64,000 nucleotides of DNA from assembly GCF_003351045.1 (NCBI RefSeq), contig NZ_QQZY01000001.1:186001-250000 (forward strand). Reading direction: 5' to 3'. This document shows positions 63,418 through 64,000 of this stretch, one piece after another. The DNA comes from Gaiella occulta. GTDB lineage: Bacteria; Actinomycetota; Thermoleophilia; Gaiellales; Gaiellaceae. The translations under genes were made by a program, and so were the position numbers. Position 1 is the stretch's first letter, and each line of letters begins with the position of its first letter. Under the pieces are notes generated by a model. The model was given only the letters and a program-made list of their open reading frames with translations, had not been told where the DNA came from and searched no databases.

Positions 63418-64000
63418 TCAGGTGTGGACGGCCTCCGGAATCCCGGACGGCGCTCGAGTCCCGTCGCCGCCGAGTGCGAGGCTCGCCTTCGCGGTGATCA
63501 GGTGGTAGAGGATCAGCACCTGGATCACGGCGAGCGATTCCGAGCGATGGAGGTCGGTGCCGATCGTGAACTCCCCGAGCCGCTCCGAGCGGAGATGGCT
63601 CGCGAAATGCATCCGCTCCCAGATCGCCTCCTCGATCTCCGCGGCCGTCTCGGGCTCGACCGAGCCCGAGACACGGAGGATCACCTCGTCGCTGCGCTCG
63701 CTCAGGGTGATCCCGGCGTCGCCGTCGACGAGCCCGCTCAGATCGGGGTGACGCAGGCTCGAGCGGAGCACGAGCTCCGCGTCGAGGTGCTCCTGGTCGC
63801 GGTCGCCGCTCGGCAGGTAGCGCACGACGATGTCGGCGTACCGCTCCTGCGGCCGGATGAACGCCTCCGAGTCGGCCTCGCGCCGGTCGAGCTCGGCGAG
63901 CACCTGGTCGGTCGTATACCCGCGGCGCGAGCAGTCGCGCCGCACCTTCCAGGCGCGGCGCAGCTCCTCGGGCGGGGAGAGGAAGACGCGGACGTCGTAG
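63418..64000 (-). CDS. Phosphoribulokinase / uridine kinase family, 5' end cut by window edge
   Basis: Only the C-terminal ~193 residues are in the window. YDVRVFLSPPEELRRAWKVR, then RRDCSRRGYTTDQVLAELDR and READSEAFIRPQERYADIVV are the hallmark middle region of phosphoribulokinase-like P-loop kinases; the Walker A half lies beyond the right edge. The C terminus (VIQVLILYHLITAKASL) matches the dimer-interface part of bacterial phosphoribulokinases. Function would be ATP-dependent formation of ribulose-1,5-bisphosphate, unless it is a specialised uridine kinase relative. A partner RuBisCO gene cannot be seen here. Confidence 0.8.
   Translation of the reverse strand, partial: YDVRVFLSPPEELRRAWKVRRDCSRRGYTTDQVLAELDRREADSEAFIRPQERYADIVVRYLPSGDRDQEHLDAELVLRSSLRHPDLSGLVDGDAGITLSERSDEVILRVSGSVEPETAAEIEEAIWERMHFASHLRSERLGEFTIGTDLHRSESLAVIQVLILYHLITAKASLALGGDGTRAPSGIPEAVHT

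Noticed and set aside
63060-63497. A 145-residue plus-strand frame after rhaEW
   Set aside because: It is Arg/Pro/Ala-rich, shows no ribosome site, overlaps the rhaEW end and runs antisense into the phosphoribulokinase gene. The minus strand looks more coding-like here.

Overview
The window is very GC-rich DNA with compact gene spacing, many GTG starts and frequent 4-base GTGA/ATGA stop-start overlaps. These features, a typical actinobacterial CtaA, a 2-oxoglutarate:ferredoxin oxidoreductase and Streptomyces-subtype rhamnose enzymes suggest a chromosomal segment of a high-GC actinomycete. A deep-branching heterotroph of the Thermoleophilia/Gaiellales type is my best guess, but this is inference, not a taxonomic result. 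I see no rRNA, tRNA, CRISPR array, insertion sequence or prophage.

Layout. 1-8.4 kb: housekeeping genes (truncated thioredoxin-like protein, argG, SDR, selD, ctaA, PAC2 protein, large SF2 helicase). 8.5-11.7 kb: a thiolase-fadJ beta-oxidation operon behind a palindromic operator. 11.7-21.5 kb: proC, a methyltransferase / O-antigen-ligase-like / small membrane protein operon, the KorAB oxidoreductase, small proteins, and a MarR-MFS efflux operon. 21.5-36 kb: a phosphate and polyphosphate supercluster. It holds a PhoB-type regulator and a soluble PhoR-type kinase, pstB-phoU and pstSCA each behind a direct-repeat Pho box, a fused ArsR/aquaporin remnant, Pit with its DUF47 partner, a CYTH-CHAD protein, a MutT1-like Nudix protein, an ABC-F ATPase and ppk. 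36-38.7 kb: a Rieske oxygenase of the quaternary-ammonium type next to a class III aminotransferase with a palindromic operator. 38.7-42.5 kb: a gluzincin peptidase and typA. 42.5-47.6 kb: a BMP-family nucleoside/nucleobase ABC importer followed by a yeast-FCY1-like cytosine deaminase. 47.7-63.1 kb: L-rhamnose catabolism. This has an isomerase / PfkB kinase / epimerase group, then a DeoR-led operon with rhamnulokinase, the rhaSTPQ importer, a class II aldolase, a HAD protein, a second FGGY kinase and a fused rhamnulose-1-phosphate aldolase/dehydrogenase. The right edge holds a truncated phosphoribulokinase.

How it works together. Under phosphate limitation PhoB would bind the two 11-bp-period repeat arrays and induce Pst uptake. 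Pit, Ppk, CYTH-CHAD and Nudix would handle bulk phosphate and polyphosphate. The rhamnose genes form a complete route: import, isomerisation, phosphorylation, then cleavage to DHAP and lactaldehyde with oxidation of the lactaldehyde. Extra kinase, aldolase and epimerase genes suggest additional ketoses or deoxysugars enter the same operon.

The most general signal is a TANNNT hexamer placed 6-8 bases before the start codon of gene after gene. I read this as -10 elements of leaderless transcripts, and I used it to choose several starts.
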